A stretch of 27,515 nucleotides of DNA. Origin: CAYJAP01 sp964368425 (GTDB lineage: Bacteria; Bacillota; Clostridia; Christensenellales; UBA1242). Shown here piece by piece: positions 24,298-27,515 of the stretch (its first letter is position 1; every line of letters begins with the position of its first letter). The stretch covers positions 1 to 27,515 of the forward strand of contig CAYJAP010000007.1 in assembly GCA_964368425.1 (NCBI GenBank), read 5' to 3'. A program made the translations under genes and the position numbers. The notes under the pieces were generated by a model. The model was not told the origin of the DNA and ran no database searches. It worked only from the letters and a program-made list of their open reading frames with translations.

Positions 24298-26523
24298 ATG
24301 AAAAGAATATTTAATATGCGAATATTGTTAGTATGTCTTGTTGCCCTAATGTTCGGTATCCTTTTTGTGCACTCACAAAAACAGTATTTACTCAGCCGCC
24401 AGCTAACTTTCTCACTTGTTTTATGTATAGTCGTTATATCTTGTGTTGCGATACTGTATATTACATCTTTATTTTTCATAAAAACCAAAGAGCAGAAAAA
24501 CAAATATCTTGCTATTTTTATTCATTCGTTAAACAAACACCGCAACGTGCTTTTGTCTGCAATCATATTTTTTGTTGTAGGCTCGGTACTTTTCCATTTT
24601 GCTTATAAAGACTATCAAAATTATGTCACTATTGACGCGGAAGAGTGCATTGTTTCTGCAAGAGTTATAGGGGACGACGTACAGTCCGGTAGCTCAGTCA
24701 GATTTCAGTTAGATGATATAACAGTAGAAGTGAATGAAAAGAGTTATGAACTTTCATCTACGGCGTTCATGTATTTATACTACTCCGACAATATTTCTTA
24801 CGAGTTTGCTGTTGGAGATAAGGTTACCTTTGTCGCCGATATAACCTCATACAAATTAGAGGACGACTACTATCCGTTTGTAAATGATAGAGTCTATTCT
24901 TTTTTTAACGTATCGGACATCGAACGGACAGGGCATTCGGTAACATTTGATGAAAAGGTTAGAGAGGGAATAAAAGATGTATTACTGGATAACATGAACT
25001 ACCAGAATGCGGGATTGGCATTCTCGGTGTTATTCGGCAGTCAAGAGTTGTTGACGAGTGAGGTTAAAGACGCTTTCTCTTATAGCGGACTATCCCATTT
25101 ACTGGCAGTATCGGGACTAAATGTTGTCTTTTTAGTAGCCCTCCTTGCATTTTTCTTGAAGAAGTTGAGAGTGAATAAGTACGTTAATTTCGCGGTAACG
25201 TTTGTGGTAATACTCTTTTATTGTTATCTATGTTCTTTCACGCCTAGTGTGGTCAGAGCTGCTATAATGAGTATTATAGTGCTCTTCTCATATATGTCAG
25301 GTAAAGAGTATGACGGATTATCATCATTATCGTTTGCAGGAATATTGATATTGTTTCTGTCACCGTTCAGTCTGTTTAACATTGGTTTTCAACTATCGTT
25401 TATAAGTGTATTCAGTATTATTAGTCTTAATCCGACGATAATGAAGCTCTTTAATAAATGGAAAATTCCTGCGTTTATATCCACATCTCTGGCGATAACG
25501 ATCTCGTCTAATATCGGAATAGTTCTTGTATCAATGACGTATTTTAACAGATTTGCATTGCTTGGCGTGCTATCCAACATCATCGTGTTGCCTCTGTTTT
25601 CTATTACATATATGATCCTTTTCTGCCTATCTTTCTTAATTTTAGCAATTAAACCTCTGGGCTGGGCGTTAGTGTTACCTGATGTGTTACTACATTTCGT
25701 AAAAATTGTAGCAAACTGGGTATCGAGTTTACCGTATAACATAGTCACGCTGTTCGAGGTTGGTTTTGGAATTATTTTGTTGCTGTTTGTTGCCATCTTC
25801 TTTGTTCAGTTCCTAATGATAAATAAGAGAGCAAAGGTTATTATGTCTGTGGTTTTGAGTGCAGTTATCGTACTGTCGATTGCAATAACTAATATCCCGA
25901 TAGAGTTCTCCTCGAATGCAGTGTTATTAACTTATCAGACGAACACGAATTATTCTATCTTCGTGGGTGAGGATAATAAAAAGATATTGGTGGGAATGGG
26001 AAATCCGCAAAATAACTATCTCGAAAATTTCGTTATGGATTCGAAAATTAAGCAGATTGATGCATGGATTCTGCCAGAAGTTTCTCTGCGGGATATAGAT
26101 TACATGAACAACATTATCTCGGAACATTCGATACGAAATGTGTATATCGCTACGGTAGATGACGACATGAGGGGAGTGCTGGATTTATATCTGAAGAAGT
26201 GTAATGTTATGTTTATATCAGCTGACGAAAGAAGTTGTTACGAGTATCTTATCAAGGCCCACTATTACGACGGGAAATCGTTGGGTGTATCACTAAATAT
26301 CAACGGGAAAACCACTCTGGTGCTAAATGATAATGTTACCGAGAAAAGGCTGGCTTCCATCGATGGAGATTTCAACACTGTGATTGTTGCAAAAAGCAAG
26401 GTGCACAACTTGGCGGATATTTTAGGTGGTGTAGATGCAATTATCACGTATGGCGCGACATCAATAGTCGATGACGCCAAAGTTGATATTATGTATAAAA
26501 GAAACTTTACTTTAGCTATCTGA
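24298..26523 (+). CDS. comEC: ComEC/Rec2-type DNA uptake channel with degenerate C-terminal domain
   Basis: A 741-residue protein. Membrane helices lie near residues 5-95. A soluble OB-like DUF4131 region spans about 110-220, and the Competence domain about 230-500 carries the motifs LSHLLAVSGLNV (about 264-275), FTPSVVRAAIM and NIGFQLSF. It forms the channel by which single-stranded DNA crosses the membrane. Standard ComEC ends in a metallo-beta-lactamase nuclease domain. Here residues about 545-741 keep that fold's rhythm, but the THxHxDH metal motif is replaced (ILPEVSLRDIDYM, about 583-595), so nuclease activity is unlikely. The start is taken as ATG 24298 (weak SD AGCAGG, 5-nt gap); a TTG at 24268 is in frame without SD. 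holA follows as in many Firmicutes. Confidence 0.88.
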   Translation: MKRIFNMRILLVCLVALMFGILFVHSQKQYLLSRQLTFSLVLCIVVISCVAILYITSLFFIKTKEQKNKYLAIFIHSLNKHRNVLLSAIIFFVVGSVLFHFAYKDYQNYVTIDAEECIVSARVIGDDVQSGSSVRFQLDDITVEVNEKSYELSSTAFMYLYYSDNISYEFAVGDKVTFVADITSYKLEDDYYPFVNDRVYSFFNVSDIERTGHSVTFDEKVREGIKDVLLDNMNYQNAGLAFSVLFGSQELLTSEVKDAFSYSGLSHLLAVSGLNVVFLVALLAFFLKKLRVNKYVNFAVTFVVILFYCYLCSFTPSVVRAAIMSIIVLFSYMSGKEYDGLSSLSFAGILILFLSPFSLFNIGFQLSFISVFSIISLNPTIMKLFNKWKIPAFISTSLAITISSNIGIVLVSMTYFNRFALLGVLSNIIVLPLFSITYMILFCLSFLILAIKPLGWALVLPDVLLHFVKIVANWVSSLPYNIVTLFEVGFGIILLLFVAIFFVQFLMINKRAKVIMSVVLSAVIVLSIAITNIPIEFSSNAVLLTYQTNTNYSIFVGEDNKKILVGMGNPQNNYLENFVMDSKIKQIDAWILPEVSLRDIDYMNNIISEHSIRNVYIATVDDDMRGVLDLYLKKCNVMFISADERSCYEYLIKAHYYDGKSLGVSLNINGKTTLVLNDNVTEKRLASIDGDFNTVIVAKSKVHNLADILGGVDAIITYGATSIVDDAKVDIMYKRNFTLAI

Positions 26524-26534
26524 AATGATACAAT
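26506..26534 (+). promoter_or_regulatory. promoter of holA placed for a leaderless mRNA
   Basis: TTTACT (26506-26511), 17-nt spacer, extended -10 TGATACAAT with TACAAT at 26529-26534. The -10 ends 6 nt before ATG 26541, so transcription should begin at the start codon. No SD is present between the comEC stop and this ATG. Confidence 0.5.
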
Positions 26535-26540
26535 CAGTAT

Positions 26541-27515
26541 ATGAAAACAATCAATTTTTCTAGTTTAAAAAAGGTTTTGAAAGAGGGCGTCGAAGCTTCT
26601 TATCTGTTGTCAGGTAAGGACTTTTTTCTTTTAGATTATTCTGTCAAGCTCATCGTTGATGCTTGCGATATTGCATTCCCAGAACTGAACCTCATTAAAC
26701 TCGGTGATGGCGATGTTAACTGCTCTGATGTGGTGAGAATCCTTTCAACTGTTCCGTTTGGTAGCGAGAAAAAAGTTGTGTTGATCAACACGTCTGTAAA
26801 AACCGGTAATATAACCAATTTAAAGGATTTAGAAGAATATTTGAAGAATCCACTGTCTTCGTCAATCTTAATCTTATGTGCGGGCGAAAACGAGTCTTTT
26901 TCTAAGCTCGCAGGGATCTCCACGACTGTAAGCTGTGACAGATTAGAAGATTCATTTATACTTTCTTTTGTGGCGGCTGAATTGAAAAAACACGGCAAAG
27001 AGATTTCCCGTGTCAATGGACAAAAACTGAACGAGTTTTGTATGTCTGACATGATGCATATATCTTCAGAGCTTGCGAAACTGATTAGTTACATAGGGGA
27101 TAGGAAAGAGATTACAGAGCAAGATTTGAATGACGTTGTGATAAAGAAAGAAGAGTATCAGATTTTCGAACTTAGTGAGGCACTTGGAAAGAAAGATGCG
27201 GAGAAAGTTTACAGAATATTAAGCAATTTTAAAACGAAAAAAGATGGTGTAAAATTTCTTCTACCCCTAATCTCAAATCACTTCAGAAGACTGTTTTTTG
27301 TCTCTATTACGGGGGGCGACAGACGGTCATTGTCTACTAATTTAGGAGTGAAGGAGTTCGCTGTCACCAAGTATATGGCTCAAGTTAAAAACTTCACAAA
27401 GAGACAGTTGAAAGAGATTGTGGATTTGTGCAACGAAACAGAGTTTGCAATAAAAACAGGTAAACGTCCACAGGATTCTAGTGTGGAATATATTATATTA
27501 AAAATATTAAATATA
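26541..27515 (+). CDS. holA: DNA polymerase III delta subunit (partial, runs off the window end)
   Basis: 325 codons are open to the last base without a stop, so only the C-terminal end is missing. The opening (SYLLSGKDFFLLDYSVKLI, then VVRILSTVPFGSEKKVVLI) matches the N-terminal Rossmann-like domain of HolA, and the middle and C-terminal parts (EEYQIFELSEALGKKDAEKVYRIL, FLLPLISNHFRRLFFV) match its collar domain helices. HolA is the clamp-loader subunit that opens the beta sliding clamp. It lies directly after comEC, the usual neighbour in Bacillota. Confidence 0.92.
   Translation, partial: MKTINFSSLKKVLKEGVEASYLLSGKDFFLLDYSVKLIVDACDIAFPELNLIKLGDGDVNCSDVVRILSTVPFGSEKKVVLINTSVKTGNITNLKDLEEYLKNPLSSSILILCAGENESFSKLAGISTTVSCDRLEDSFILSFVAAELKKHGKEISRVNGQKLNEFCMSDMMHISSELAKLISYIGDRKEITEQDLNDVVIKKEEYQIFELSEALGKKDAEKVYRILSNFKTKKDGVKFLLPLISNHFRRLFFVSITGGDRRSLSTNLGVKEFAVTKYMAQVKNFTKRQLKEIVDLCNETEFAIKTGKRPQDSSVEYIILKILNI

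Noticed and set aside
1..27515. CRISPR array, rRNA, tRNA or insertion sequence
   Set aside because: No regularly spaced direct repeats, tRNA-like cloverleaf, rRNA sequence, transposase or terminal inverted repeats were seen on reading either strand.

Overview
The window is AT-rich, gene-dense bacterial DNA with strong Shine-Dalgarno (SD) sites, mixed ATG/GTG/TTG starts and simple hairpin-plus-T terminators. Homologues of SpoVB, SpoIVFA/SpoIVFB, DUF421/DUF4363, MinD/MinE, ComEC-HolA and a PflX-type radical SAM protein point to a Bacillota lineage, most likely Clostridia. A collagen-like protein and two very large non-sortase surface proteins would suit an uncultured, perhaps gut-associated, member. 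The species cannot be named from the sequence alone.

Left part (1-8060): a collagen-like protein of exosporium or surface type; a two-gene cassette made of an unrecognised 322-residue basic protein and a DUF1828-like protein; a COG1313 radical SAM protein on the minus strand; a 1166-residue secreted Ig-like-repeat protein held by a C-terminal membrane segment; and two tandem small proteins that look like membrane-tethered winged-helix paralogues.

Middle (8060-18541): a three-gene ABC-2 exporter operon (ATPase plus two ABC2_membrane_6-type permeases) with an unusual leader; a minus-strand group of a SpoVB/MurJ-like flippase, DUF421 and DUF4363; a small LysM protein whose stop codon abuts that of a 1108-residue minus-strand surface protein; and a TauE/SafE-type permease split into two half-size genes. 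The large surface protein has four carbohydrate-binding-like jelly-roll modules outside, one membrane segment and a 187-residue cytoplasmic coiled coil.

Right part (18542-27515): a Ppx/GppA-like protein and an MreB-like protein, both with altered nucleotide-site residues, lie next to each other. They are followed by minD, minE, a degenerate LytM/SpoIVFA-like gene and a SpoIVFB-type M50 protease. This resembles the mreBCD-minCD-spoIVFAB neighbourhood of Firmicutes with mreC, mreD and minC missing. A 50-residue zinc ribbon on the minus strand, comEC (with a C-terminal domain that lost its metal-binding motif) and a truncated holA close the window.

The main points of interest are the pair of apparent pseudo-ASKHA proteins in an eroded mre-min-spoIVF locus, the surface protein with a cytoplasmic coiled coil, the membrane-tethered winged-helix pair, the DUF1828-like cassette, the leader of the ABC operon, and possible leaderless starts at holA and spoVB.
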